Shown here: one piece after another, positions 1 to 8,632 of the stretch
Position numbering within the stretch: position 1 is the stretch's first letter
Layout: every line of letters begins with the position of its first letter
From: G963663495 sp963663495
Lineage (GTDB): Bacteria; Bacteroidota; Rhodothermia; Rhodothermales; Bin80
Assembly (NCBI GenBank): GCA_963663495.1
Contig: OY760427.1
Coordinates: 186,001 to 250,000 of the forward strand
DNA: 64,000 nt
Direction: 5' to 3'
The notes under the pieces: generated by a model
What the model saw: only the letters and a program-made list of their open reading frames with translations
What the model was told of the DNA's origin: nothing
Database searches by the model: none
Position numbers and translations under genes: made by a program

Positions 1-434
1 CCTCAACGGTGATACTGGAGGACCTAAAGATCAAAGCGATGACACATTCAGCTAAGGGGACGATGGAGAGCTTTGGCACAAACGTCAGACAGAAGTCTGG
101 CCTCAACCGTGGAATACTGCGAACAGGTTGGGGCCAGCTGGATCAGATGCTGGGCTATAAGTGCCGCAAGGTGATAACGGTTACCGCTGCCTATACCAGT
201 CAGCGGTGTTTTGTGTGTGGGCACACAGAAGCGAGTAACCGTAAGACGCAGAGCACATTCACGTGTATGTCCTGTGGACATGCGGATCATGCAGACCTGA
301 ATGCGGCTGCAAACATACTGGCCTCCGGGATTGGGGCTTCTGCACGGCGAGGGGCGTTCGGGTTACCGACCCCTATGACCCGTGAAATTGATACTAGTGC
401 CTCACTGTGTACAGTTGGTCACTCACGTATATAA
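1..434 (+). CDS. tnpB: TnpB (IS200/IS605 OrfB) RNA-guided nuclease, C-terminal part; gene begins before the window
   Basis: The reading frame is open from base 3 and runs into the left window edge, so only about 143 C-terminal residues are visible. They match the intact TnpB at 28423-29673 almost residue for residue. The RuvC-II glutamate lies in VILEDLKIKAM, followed by a four-cysteine zinc ribbon (CFVCGH then CMSCGH) and the RuvC-III aspartate in ADLNAAAN. TnpB is the ancestor of Cas12: a nuclease guided by an omega RNA made from the element's right end. The element ends in ATAATTCCC at 439, only two bases before the dtd start codon. No TnpA transposase is seen. Confidence 0.9.
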   Translation, partial: STVILEDLKIKAMTHSAKGTMESFGTNVRQKSGLNRGILRTGWGQLDQMLGYKCRKVITVTAAYTSQRCFVCGHTEASNRKTQSTFTCMSCGHADHADLNAAANILASGIGASARRGAFGLPTPMTREIDTSASLCTVGHSRI

Positions 435-439
435 TTCCC
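320..439 (+). ncRNA. Candidate omega RNA scaffold (copy 1)
   Basis: These last ~120 bases of the element are nearly identical to the corresponding tails at 29559-29678 and 8513-8632 and are similar in the diverged element at 11354-11455. Known omega RNAs are transcribed from this position, overlapping the tnpB 3' end and continuing past the right end into the guide. Here the guide would be the first bases of dtd. Inferred from position and conservation; no fold was computed. Confidence 0.4.
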
Positions 440-441
440 CA

Positions 442-942
442 ATGATAGCATTGATACAGCGCGTAACCGAGGCCTCTGTCACCGTTGACGGCAGGGTATC
501 GGGGGCCATTGGAAGGGGCATGCTTATTCTTCTCGGCGTCGCGATGCATGACACGGAACAGGAAGCCGCCTGGCTTGCGCGCAAGTGTGCGATGCTTCGC
601 ATATTCTCGGATGCGTCGGGGAAGATGAACCGCTCCCTGATTGATTCCGATGGCGAAGCCTTGGTGGTATCCCAGTTCACCTTGTGTGCGGATACTCGGC
701 GCGGGCACCGCCCATCCTTTGCGCGCGCGGCACCTCCGGGCGCGGCAGAGCAGCTCTACGATGCGTTTATCAACCAGTTGGAGACCTATCTGGACACACC
801 GGTGCAGTCAGGTGTCTTTGGTGCATCCATGGATGTCCGACTTCTCAATTCAGGACCTGTTACTCTTTCCCTTGAGCGTAGACCGCCGCGTATCCTCCCC
901 GATGATATGGGTGATGGAGGTGATCCCCTTTCGTTGCAATAG
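442..942 (+). CDS. dtd: D-aminoacyl-tRNA deacylase (DTD)
   Basis: 166 aa. The enzyme hydrolyses D-amino acids wrongly attached to tRNA (also Gly-tRNA-Ala) in the cytoplasm. Both family signatures are present: the SQFTL motif after the Gly-Ala-rich segment, and SGPVTL near the C-terminus for the Gly-cisPro motif. The ATG at 442 begins MIALIQRVTEASV, the usual DTD start; an in-frame extension to 382 reads into the TnpB element and is rejected. The element ends two bases upstream, leaving no recognisable ribosome binding site, so expression may now depend on the element. About 18 residues extend beyond the usual end near GPVT and overlap the 3' end of convergent pyrD by 93 bases. Confidence 0.93.
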   Translation: MIALIQRVTEASVTVDGRVSGAIGRGMLILLGVAMHDTEQEAAWLARKCAMLRIFSDASGKMNRSLIDSDGEALVVSQFTLCADTRRGHRPSFARAAPPGAAEQLYDAFINQLETYLDTPVQSGVFGASMDVRLLNSGPVTLSLERRPPRILPDDMGDGGDPLSLQ

Positions 943-1986
943 CTTCACTAATCCTTCTTTTATGGTTCTTGGAAGGCTCGGTCCGTTGTACACCAGGCCG
1001 GTATAAAACTGGACGAGCGAAGCGCCTGCCCGCAGCATCTTGTAGGCCGATTCGGCCGAATTTATGCCTCCTACACCTATAATTGGCACACTCCCTCGGG
1101 TGCGGTAGTATAGATACTTCACCAGTCTTCTGGCCAGCGGAGCTATAGGTGGACCACTTATTCCTCCCGTCCCGATACTTGACAGATCCTTGTTCCAAGA
1201 CGCTGTGGGAACGGTGTTGCTCGCCACATAGCCGCCGATACTGTAAGATTTGCCTACCTCAAGGATTTCTTCCACTAGGCTGTCGAAAACAATCTTGGAT
1301 GTTGCGGGTGGAGCAAGCTTGAGCAGAATCGGAACCTTTGAGTGCATGCGCCGGCGTTCCGAGAATATTGCTTTGAGCAGCACATCCAAGAGGCCGGCCT
1401 GCTCAAAAGACTTGCCATCCACGGTATTGGGACAAGAAATATTCAGCACCATGTAGTCTGCCAGGGGTGCTAGCAGCCTGAAGGAGGAACAATAGTCCAT
1501 GACGGCCTCGGCGCCGGTCATCTGGTGCACATTGGTAGCAGCAATGTTGACACCCACTGGCATGTGGCACCATTTCGTTGCACGCGCGAGGCGCCGTGCA
1601 ACGCGCGAGGCGCCTTGGCTTGGCAAGCCGACCCGGTTGATGAGTGCTTCTTCCGATTCGTGGCGAAACATCCGTGGTCTCTTGTTGCCGCGGGACGACC
1701 TGTAGGTTACAGATCCTACCTCGGCGAATCCAAAACCCAGCGCTTCCGAAAAGCGCAGGAGCTTACCATCCTTATCGAACCCTGCTGCCAATCCCACAGG
1801 GTTGGCGAAGTTGATCCCGAACAACTGTTGGCCCAATGATCCGTCAGCATATCCGAATCCGGTTTCCAGCAGGCTGGGTGCAACGAGCTGGGCTGCCCGC
1901 GCGGCAACAATACTCACACTATGGCCCACATCCGGCGAGAGCAAAAACAGGTATGGGCGAATACGCGGGTATAATTTCGCTTCCAT
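850..1986 (-). CDS. pyrD: Dihydroorotate dehydrogenase, quinone-dependent (class 2)
   Basis: 378 aa. It oxidises dihydroorotate to orotate with FMN and membrane quinone, the fourth step of pyrimidine synthesis. The N-terminal helical segment (MEAKLYPRIRPYLFLL) is the class-2 membrane-binding region. FMN-barrel motifs follow: GLAAGFDKDG, ALINRVGLPS, VGVNIAATN and LNISCPNT, with a GVGGI phosphate-binding turn late in the protein. The catalytic base position, Ser in E. coli and human class-2 enzymes (NISSPN), is Cys here (codon 1432-1434), as in class-1 enzymes. It lies 68 bases downstream of the 2055-5162 gene on the same strand and probably shares its transcript. The C-terminus is longer than usual and overlaps dtd. 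Confidence 0.95.
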   Translation of the reverse strand: MEAKLYPRIRPYLFLLSPDVGHSVSIVAARAAQLVAPSLLETGFGYADGSLGQQLFGINFANPVGLAAGFDKDGKLLRFSEALGFGFAEVGSVTYRSSRGNKRPRMFRHESEEALINRVGLPSQGASRVARRLARATKWCHMPVGVNIAATNVHQMTGAEAVMDYCSSFRLLAPLADYMVLNISCPNTVDGKSFEQAGLLDVLLKAIFSERRRMHSKVPILLKLAPPATSKIVFDSLVEEILEVGKSYSIGGYVASNTVPTASWNKDLSSIGTGGISGPPIAPLARRLVKYLYYRTRGSVPIIGVGGINSAESAYKMLRAGASLVQFYTGLVYNGPSLPRTIKEGLVKLLQRKGITSITHIIGEDTRRSTLKGKSNRS

Positions 1987-2054
1987 ACAGCAGTCAGGTC
2001 ACAGCGACATCAGGACATCCGTCCCATTGATACGGAATGAGAAGCGCCTGCGGC

Positions 2055-5000
2055 CTACCATCCGGGTGCTAGGAGAAAACCGAAATGCGCACCTTTTACA
2101 GGCCGCTGGAACGGATACGCGTAGTAAATCTCAAAAATGAAATATCCGAACAGATTAAAACGCGCGGATGTGCCTGCACTGACGACGGGGACGCGCCCTA
2201 CCGTATCTCTTTCGAACTTGAGCAGATCAAATACACGATCATCCTTGTCCCACGCTAACCCGGCGTCCAGGAATCCTGTCAGTTCCGTGGGAAGGTACGG
2301 AAATTCAAGCAGACCAAGCGTTTCATTCCCAAACACCGGCACACGTAGCTCAGCACTCAGTACAGCCGTCCGAGTCCCGAACAGCCGTGTATAAACGGAA
2401 CATTCAGGATCCTGATTGCGCGGGAGACATTCTTCGGCCAAGTCGAACGAGTTGACGCTATATCCGCGGACGAAGCCGGGGAAGTACCAATAGCCGAGAT
2501 ATTCTCGCGCGAACACGTCAGAGTCCTGTGCACCGTAGTTGCCGGTATGCATACCCCGGATAGCCAGTGTAAACGGCCGCCAGAACAGGTATCGTCTATA
2601 ATCCGCCAGCACTGCAACGAACGTGTTGGTGCCAATTCTCGGCGCCACTTCAAACCGGTATCGGCCGCCCTGCAGAGGGGAGGTAAAACCGAAATTTGAA
2701 AAATCCCCCACGTACGCCGCACCCGCCTGGACAAAGTACTCCGCATCCGGCTCACAGAATCCATTCCGCGGGTCATCAGGAGCCAGGGACGAACACTTTG
2801 GCGCCCTGGTCCGGGTACGTCCTGCTCCACCGAAGAAATCGTACTGGTACTGCCAAATCTCGTAGTCAAAGCCGTACCGGGTGAAGCCGCTGAATACCTC
2901 GACCCTGCGCGTGGTGGACAACGGGTATGAACCGATGCCCAACACCTGATCCAAGTAGATTCGGTAGCGTTGCTCGAATACGGAGTAGTTGCCGAACTGA
3001 TCAAAACTCGGGTACACTCCTCCGTATAGGAGAGGGATGTGACCAATCGCGCCGCCGTAGTTGAATCTCTTGCCCCGATTCATGTAGGTAGTGTGGCCGC
3101 CTATATCCTTGAATGTGCCGTTAGCTTGTGCTACAAGCGTGAGGTTCTCGTTCCCCAGCATATCACTGAAATAGAACCCCACACCTCCCGCCAGCCCGCC
3201 ACCATACAGCCCGCCGACACTTACTCCCACAGATGGTGGTGCCACGTAATCCAAGCGCAGCCTGCTGTTATAAGCTTCCTCTTGCCGCTCCGTCGGCTCG
3301 GGCAGGCCCGTCAGCGGATCTTCCAGATAGTTCGACACCAGTCCATTCCGGTAAGCGCTGAACGGTGGAAGTACACTGGCCGCGATGGCGTGATCGGGCG
3401 TGGTGACGGCCGGTATTCCGGCGGTCTGATCAGCATCAAGCCCGAACACATTGTACTTGGAATCATGAAACACTGAGAACAGCATGCGTCCATTCTGGGC
3501 CGCAACCGACATGGCCGGCGACAGGGAAGTGATGCCGCTGACTCCTGTCTGGATACGCGTAACGCGAAAAACCTCTGACGAGGCGATGTTCAGTCGATAA
3601 ACATCGGAAAAACCGTCCCTGTCCGCGATAAAGAACAGGCTGCGGCCGTCGGGCGAAAACTGTGGGTTGGTATGCTTGCCGCGATCAAACGGGCGTACCG
3701 TCTGATACTCACCTGTTTCAACATCTATCAAGGATAGGCGCGGCTTAGCATACGATAGCGCATCGAAATCTGACCCGTCCGGCCCTCGGTCGCTCACAAC
3801 GGCGATGGTGGCACCATCCGGAGACCAGGCCGGATGCAAGTCAGCATACCTGTCGGCCGTAATCTGCCGTACTGATCCGGAGGAAAGGCTGTACACATAC
3901 AGATCGCTGATTCCACCATCAATACCTGAGAACGCGATACGATCACCGTCCGGTGACCACGCTGGGTTACTGAGTGCACTTACGCCCTCAACACGAATTC
4001 GTCTTTCGATTACACCGGAGTCGAGATCCCAGATAGCCAGCTCGTTGTCGCCCTGCACAAACGTGATAAAGACAAATTTTCTGCCATCTGGAGCCCACGA
4101 GCCTGCCGAATTAATGTATCGGATGTTGTCAAAGTGGGGGTTTGTACTGGTGGCTTGTAGTCTGCGAATGGTTTTGCCGGTCGTGGCGTCAGCAATAAAG
4201 AGGTTGATACTGAAGACATCGCGCTCCGAAAGGTATGCCACGTATTGGCCATCCGGGCTCACGGAAGGAGAAATGTTCAAGTCGCCGCCACTTATGTCGG
4301 CGGCCAGGATACGATGGCCTGCGCTATCAGGATGGGTACGCCCTTCCATGATTGGCAGGTAGGATTCCTTGATGACCTGCGCCCACTCCGATGACAAGGA
4401 GTCTGCGGTGATGCCCAGCGTGTAGACGAACGCCGTGTCCACGCCGGTTCTGCCACTCATCTTGAAGATGTTCGTAACCGCGGCATCTCCGTACTTGCCG
4501 CCTATGTACGCCAAGATCGCCTGACCGTATCGGTACGGGAAGTACTTGTTGCTCCTCGTCAGGTCTTCTACCGTCGGTATATCATCTCGCAGTGCGGCAT
4601 CCCGCATCCACATGGCGGTGTGGACATCTTCTCGTCCCACGGACAAGTACTCCGCCATTCCCTCCACCAGCCACAGTGGCAACAACTGCAGGGAAAACCG
4701 TGAGCTGTCGGCGCGGGACAGTCCGATATCATACTGGAACGAATGAACAAGTTCATGGCCGAGAACATGATCGGTTTCCGAATAGATGCCCGTGAGGGGC
4801 ATGATCACCCGCTCCTTCAGGCTTTCTGTCACACCGCCTGTGCCTTGACCTAGAAACCCGCTGATCGTGTTGGTCTGCTGAAAGTCTGCATCGTTGGCAT
4901 AGAAGATTACCGGCTTGCGCTCGTGAAACTCCCGCAGGAATGTGCGCGAATGCCTACGATACCAGCGCTCTCCCATGCGGGCCGCATCCTCAACCGCGTC

Positions 5001-5162
5001 ACGCTCTTCAGGGTAGTAGTACCATTGAAAGTGTGCGGTCTCAAAGGTTCGGAAGTCAAAAGAGTCGTACTGTACCTTATTGCGTCCGAAACTCTGTGCC
5101 GCCGCCGAACTTGCCGGGAACAAGAATGTCAAGACAATTATGGGTGTCAAAAGCGTGCGCAT
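2055..5162 (-). CDS. Exported gluzincin metalloprotease / TolB-like propeller / outer-membrane beta-barrel protein
   Basis: 1035 aa from the ATG at 5162, chosen because it starts a clear signal peptide (MRTLLTPIIVLTFLFPASSA, then AAQ). An upstream in-frame extension to 5279 overlaps mrdA and is unlikely. Order: zinc protease domain with HELVH at about residues 136-140 and the third-ligand glutamate in LVEGMAEYLS; a run of PD40/TolB-type propeller repeats (SPDGQYVAYLS, APDGRKFVF, SPDGDRIAFSG and others); then a C-terminal region like the BamA/TamA surface-antigen barrel, ending in an aromatic residue. Similar multidomain proteins occur in Rhodothermota and Gemmatimonadota; substrate unknown. 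Inferred to sit in the outer membrane with its protease in the periplasm or at the surface. Confidence 0.85.
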   Translation of the reverse strand: MRTLLTPIIVLTFLFPASSAAAQSFGRNKVQYDSFDFRTFETAHFQWYYYPEERDAVEDAARMGERWYRRHSRTFLREFHERKPVIFYANDADFQQTNTISGFLGQGTGGVTESLKERVIMPLTGIYSETDHVLGHELVHSFQYDIGLSRADSSRFSLQLLPLWLVEGMAEYLSVGREDVHTAMWMRDAALRDDIPTVEDLTRSNKYFPYRYGQAILAYIGGKYGDAAVTNIFKMSGRTGVDTAFVYTLGITADSLSSEWAQVIKESYLPIMEGRTHPDSAGHRILAADISGGDLNISPSVSPDGQYVAYLSERDVFSINLFIADATTGKTIRRLQATSTNPHFDNIRYINSAGSWAPDGRKFVFITFVQGDNELAIWDLDSGVIERRIRVEGVSALSNPAWSPDGDRIAFSGIDGGISDLYVYSLSSGSVRQITADRYADLHPAWSPDGATIAVVSDRGPDGSDFDALSYAKPRLSLIDVETGEYQTVRPFDRGKHTNPQFSPDGRSLFFIADRDGFSDVYRLNIASSEVFRVTRIQTGVSGITSLSPAMSVAAQNGRMLFSVFHDSKYNVFGLDADQTAGIPAVTTPDHAIAASVLPPFSAYRNGLVSNYLEDPLTGLPEPTERQEEAYNSRLRLDYVAPPSVGVSVGGLYGGGLAGGVGFYFSDMLGNENLTLVAQANGTFKDIGGHTTYMNRGKRFNYGGAIGHIPLLYGGVYPSFDQFGNYSVFEQRYRIYLDQVLGIGSYPLSTTRRVEVFSGFTRYGFDYEIWQYQYDFFGGAGRTRTRAPKCSSLAPDDPRNGFCEPDAEYFVQAGAAYVGDFSNFGFTSPLQGGRYRFEVAPRIGTNTFVAVLADYRRYLFWRPFTLAIRGMHTGNYGAQDSDVFAREYLGYWYFPGFVRGYSVNSFDLAEECLPRNQDPECSVYTRLFGTRTAVLSAELRVPVFGNETLGLLEFPYLPTELTGFLDAGLAWDKDDRVFDLLKFERDTVGRVPVVSAGTSARFNLFGYFIFEIYYAYPFQRPVKGAHFGFLLAPGW

Positions 5163-5269
5163 GGCGTGAACGGCAAAATAGAGAACCACTAATTCGAAAC
5201 CTGTGTATTGCATGAAGGATTCCACATTGTGTTCCGCCAACGTCAGTACGCGCCAGCCTGGAGACCTGA
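5163..5269. promoter_or_regulatory. Divergent promoter region between the protease/barrel gene and mrdA
   Basis: This 107-base gap separates two divergently transcribed genes, so it should carry both promoters. No convincing -10/-35 or Bacteroidota -33/-7 pair can be named by eye. A GGAG six bases before the mrdA ATG is a good ribosome binding site. Confidence 0.5.
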
Positions 5270-7099
5270 ATGATCGCATCCCGTTATAAGATATTCGGTG
5301 GGTTGATATTGTGTGGATTTGTGGTATTGGGATTTCAGTTGGTCCAGCTGCAGGTTCTGAACCGGGCCGCCTCCGAGGCCATCGCAGCTGGTAACGCTGT
5401 ACGTGCCATTCGTGTACTGCCGGCCCGGGGAGCCATCGTTGACCGCAACGGGGCGCACTTGGTGACCAATGTGCCGATGTACTCCATTACGCTGGAGCCT
5501 CGGCGGTATGACAAAGCCAACACTCCTCTGTTGGCGGAGCTTCTCGGGGTTTCCGATTCAGTGGTCACTGCAAAGCTAAGGTCGGCAACCCGATGGAATG
5601 CTTATCGCCCAAGCCTTGCTTTCGCTGATATAGACTTCTCCACTTTCAGCAGGGTGATGGAGAATCTTTTCCTTCTTCCCGGTGTCAGCGAGCAAATTTC
5701 ACAAAAGCGTCGGTATGTCGGTCAGTCGCGCGCGTCGCATGCGCTCGGGTATCTTCGCGAGGTGAACCGCGCGGAACTCAAAATCCTGACAGCGGAAAAT
5801 GAGGAGGCCAAGTACCGCCAAGGCGATTACATAGGTAAGACCGGTATTGAGCGCGAATACGAAAGGCAGCTGCGTGGTATCCCCGGCACGGAAAAGAAAG
5901 TCATCAACATTCACGGCCTCACGGTCAAGGCTTACAACGGGGGCCTTGAGGACGAGCTGCCGGCCCTTACCCCTACCATCCATCTAGCCATGGATGACGG
6001 AGTCCAGGCGATGGCGGAATCGCTGTTCGTAAACAAGCGGGGAGCTCTCGTGGCGCTAAACGTGCATACGGGGGGCATCATTGCCATGGTGAGTGCGCCG
6101 GACTTTGCACTATCCACGTTTACGCAGCCGATGAAGGATTCAACATGGCGCTATTTGACCAGTGGCAGAGATAAGCCGCTGTATAACAGAGCCACCATGA
6201 ATCTCATGCCACCTGGTTCCACATGGAAACCGTTTATGGCGTTGCTCGCGCTTTCCGAGGGTTATGTGAATCTGGAGGGAGACGACAGTACGGTACTATG
6301 CCGGGGTTACCATCCGATTGGGCGCGGGAGGCGATACCGCTGTCTTGGTGCGCATGGGGAGCAAAATGTTACAGAGGCCCTGCAAAACTCGTGCAACACG
6401 TTTTTCTTTGAGATGGGCGCACGAATGGATGTCACACAGTTCAAGCGGTATGCCGGGATGTTCGGGTTCGGTGCGTTGACGCCGTCCGACATACGCGAGG
6501 TTACCGCGGGACTGATCCCGGACTCCGCATACTTCAACAGGAGTCAGCCGGACTGGACCGTCGGGACCCAAATGAATCTCGGTATCGGTCAGGGAGCCAT
6601 GGGTGTGACTCCGCTGCAGCTTGTACGCTACACAGCTGCCATTGCCAACGGCGGCCGTTTGCCCACGCCACATCTCGTCACGCATTGGCAGGTCGCTGCC
6701 TCGGACTCAGCTACCTACCAGTCGCTGGCATCGCAGTTCAAGCAGGTTGATGTTCCGCAGGAGTACCTCGAGATAGTGCGCATGGGCATGCGGAATGTTA
6801 TGGAGCGGGGATCCGGTAGGGCATCACAAATCCGGGGTATCGCCACAGGAGGTAAGACTGGTACCGCCCAGGCTCCTGGTGACATGGAGGACCACTCAGT
6901 ATTTGTGATGTTCGCTCCCTATGATGCCCCGGAAATCGCCATCGCCGTGCAGTGCGAGAATACCGGGCAGGGTGCCTATTGCGCGGCGCCAATTGCGAGC
7001 CTTATCGTCGAACGGTACCTGACAGGCCAGGGGCCGGCCTATCCGGATGTGCGGTGGAATCGGGCGCTGCGGGCCGTCAGTCAGGAGCCGGCAAACTAG
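5270..7099 (+). CDS. mrdA: Penicillin-binding protein 2, peptidoglycan DD-transpeptidase
   Basis: 609 aa. It cross-links lateral-wall peptidoglycan in the elongasome with RodA. One N-terminal membrane helix (about residues 8-28) precedes the dimerisation/pedestal region (RGAIVDRNG near 53-61) and the transpeptidase domain. All three active-site motifs are present: STWK at 317-320 with the nucleophilic serine, SCN at 374-376 and KTG at 529-531. The start at 5270 has a GGAG six bases upstream. rodA follows after three bases, so the two are co-transcribed. mreB, mreC and mreD, often upstream of this pair, are absent here. Confidence 0.96.
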   Translation: MIASRYKIFGGLILCGFVVLGFQLVQLQVLNRAASEAIAAGNAVRAIRVLPARGAIVDRNGAHLVTNVPMYSITLEPRRYDKANTPLLAELLGVSDSVVTAKLRSATRWNAYRPSLAFADIDFSTFSRVMENLFLLPGVSEQISQKRRYVGQSRASHALGYLREVNRAELKILTAENEEAKYRQGDYIGKTGIEREYERQLRGIPGTEKKVINIHGLTVKAYNGGLEDELPALTPTIHLAMDDGVQAMAESLFVNKRGALVALNVHTGGIIAMVSAPDFALSTFTQPMKDSTWRYLTSGRDKPLYNRATMNLMPPGSTWKPFMALLALSEGYVNLEGDDSTVLCRGYHPIGRGRRYRCLGAHGEQNVTEALQNSCNTFFFEMGARMDVTQFKRYAGMFGFGALTPSDIREVTAGLIPDSAYFNRSQPDWTVGTQMNLGIGQGAMGVTPLQLVRYTAAIANGGRLPTPHLVTHWQVAASDSATYQSLASQFKQVDVPQEYLEIVRMGMRNVMERGSGRASQIRGIATGGKTGTAQAPGDMEDHSVFVMFAPYDAPEIAIAVQCENTGQGAYCAAPIASLIVERYLTGQGPAYPDVRWNRALRAVSQEPAN

Positions 7100-7102
7100 G
7101 CC

Positions 7103-8377
7103 GTGCGCACTTGGTACCGGAACCTTGACTTAGGCGCCATCCTACTGTACTTGGCGCTCGTTACCATCGGGTTGGTAGCTATCCGGAGTTCCACAGCGGG
7201 TTCGGCGGGGGAATTCTTACTCCAATCGGTGCAGCAGAGCTTCGGGCGGCAACTTCTTTGGCTAGGCATCAGCGCCACCGCCATACTCGTGACCATGCTG
7301 TTACCGCTGCGGTGGCTTTCCGTGCTTGCTTATCCGCTTTACGGTCTGTCCCTGGTTTTACTTGTTACGGCAATGGTTGCAGGAAGGGAGGTAGGGGGCG
7401 CAAGATCCTGGCTTTACTTCGGCCCGATCGGGTTTCAATCGTCGGAGCTGGCTAAGGTAGGTGTTTTGCTCGCCTTGTCGCGGCTAGTTGCGTCGCGCCG
7501 CACCCCCCGAGTCAGCATCGGGCATGCGCTGGGGATCATTGTGCTGATTGGGGTTCCGGGCGTTATGGTGCTACTGCAGAACGATACCGGAACGGCACTG
7601 ATCTATTTTGGCCTGATCCCCATGGCCTTGTTTTGGAGTGGGATTTCGGTGCGGTTTCTTGCCGTGATAGCCTCACCTGCCGTTGCCGGGTATCTCACCA
7701 TTGTATTCATGCCGGCAGCAATCCTGTTTGCTGCCGTGCTGGCCGGATGGCTGTATTGGAAAAATCGGCGATGGTTGGCACCCATTATCGCCCTCGTGAT
7801 CAACGGACTAACAATAGCTGGGGGAATTGTAGTGCTGGAAAAGGTCCTGCAGCCGTACCAGCTGGCGCGCCTCGTAGCTTTTGTGTCGCCGGAGGCCGAG
7901 GAATTTCGTCAGGGGGTCGGGTTTCACCAGGTACAATCCAAAGCCGCTATTGGTGCCGGAGGCATTACCGGGCAGGGGTACATGCAGGGCACGCAGACTC
8001 AAGGACGGTATATTCCCGAGCAGTCGACAGATTTTATTTTTACGGTAATAGGCGAAGAATGGGGCTTTATAGGGTCCCTTACCGTACTCGTATTTTACGG
8101 GCTGTTTATCCACCGCATTTTGCGTATCGGGACGAGTATCCGCCATCCGTTCGGGAGTATGTTTGCGACCTGTGCTGCAAGTGTATTTTTCATGCATGTT
8201 GTCATTAACCTCGGTATGGTCCTGGGCTTGCTCCCCGTAATTGGCATCCCGCTGCCCCTGCTGTCTTATGGGGGATCCGCCCTACTTACCAATTCAGCAA
8301 TGCTGGGAATGTGTCTAAGCACATACATGCGACGGGATGAGTATTCCCTGCACGCTTATTCGCACATGGACGGTTGA
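7103..8377 (+). CDS. rodA: RodA, SEDS-family peptidoglycan glycosyltransferase
   Basis: 424 aa, GTG start three bases after the mrdA stop. It polymerises lipid II into glycan strands together with PBP2 in the inner membrane. About ten hydrophobic helices are evident. SEDS signatures are present: QNDTGTAL carrying the conserved catalytic-site aspartate, IPEQSTDFIFTVIGEEWGF, and the C-terminal GIPLPLLSYGGSAL block. Length and order fit the family. A TnpB element lies 135 bases downstream; no terminator is obvious in the gap. Confidence 0.96.
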   Translation: MRTWYRNLDLGAILLYLALVTIGLVAIRSSTAGSAGEFLLQSVQQSFGRQLLWLGISATAILVTMLLPLRWLSVLAYPLYGLSLVLLVTAMVAGREVGGARSWLYFGPIGFQSSELAKVGVLLALSRLVASRRTPRVSIGHALGIIVLIGVPGVMVLLQNDTGTALIYFGLIPMALFWSGISVRFLAVIASPAVAGYLTIVFMPAAILFAAVLAGWLYWKNRRWLAPIIALVINGLTIAGGIVVLEKVLQPYQLARLVAFVSPEAEEFRQGVGFHQVQSKAAIGAGGITGQGYMQGTQTQGRYIPEQSTDFIFTVIGEEWGFIGSLTVLVFYGLFIHRILRIGTSIRHPFGSMFATCAASVFFMHVVINLGMVLGLLPVIGIPLPLLSYGGSALLTNSAMLGMCLSTYMRRDEYSLHAYSHMDG

Positions 8378-8512
8378 CGTTTCGGTCAAGAAAACCCGGT
8401 AATGCTTTCAGAAAATTGAGATGTCCGATCGTACGCAAAGATGTAGGATTGCTCTGCCGTTTGTTCGCGAGCGGTTTAGTGGCGGCCTCCCGGGCATGTT
8501 GACGGTGGTTAT

Positions 8513-8632
8513 GGGAATTATATACGTGAGTGACCAACTGTACACAGTGAGGCACTAGTATCAATTTCACGGGTCATAGGGGGCGGTAACCCAAACGCCC
8601 CTCGCCGTGCAGCAGCCCCAATCCCGGAGGCC
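8513..8632 (-). ncRNA. Candidate omega RNA scaffold (copy 2)
   Basis: This is the minus-strand counterpart of the tail at 29559-29678 and is nearly identical to it. The putative guide lies beyond the right end, in the rodA downstream gap. Inferred from conservation and position only. Confidence 0.4.

Larger units (their letters stand above)
1..439 (+). mobile_element. TnpB-only (IS1341-type) element, right part
   Basis: The right end, ACTCACGTATATAATTCCC, is shared with the elements ending at 29678 and 11455 and, inverted, with those ending at 8513 and 23996. The left part lies outside the window. Confidence 0.85.

Noticed and set aside
382..441. In-frame upstream extension of dtd
   Set aside because: It reads through the TnpB element right end, and the normal DTD N-terminus starts at 442.
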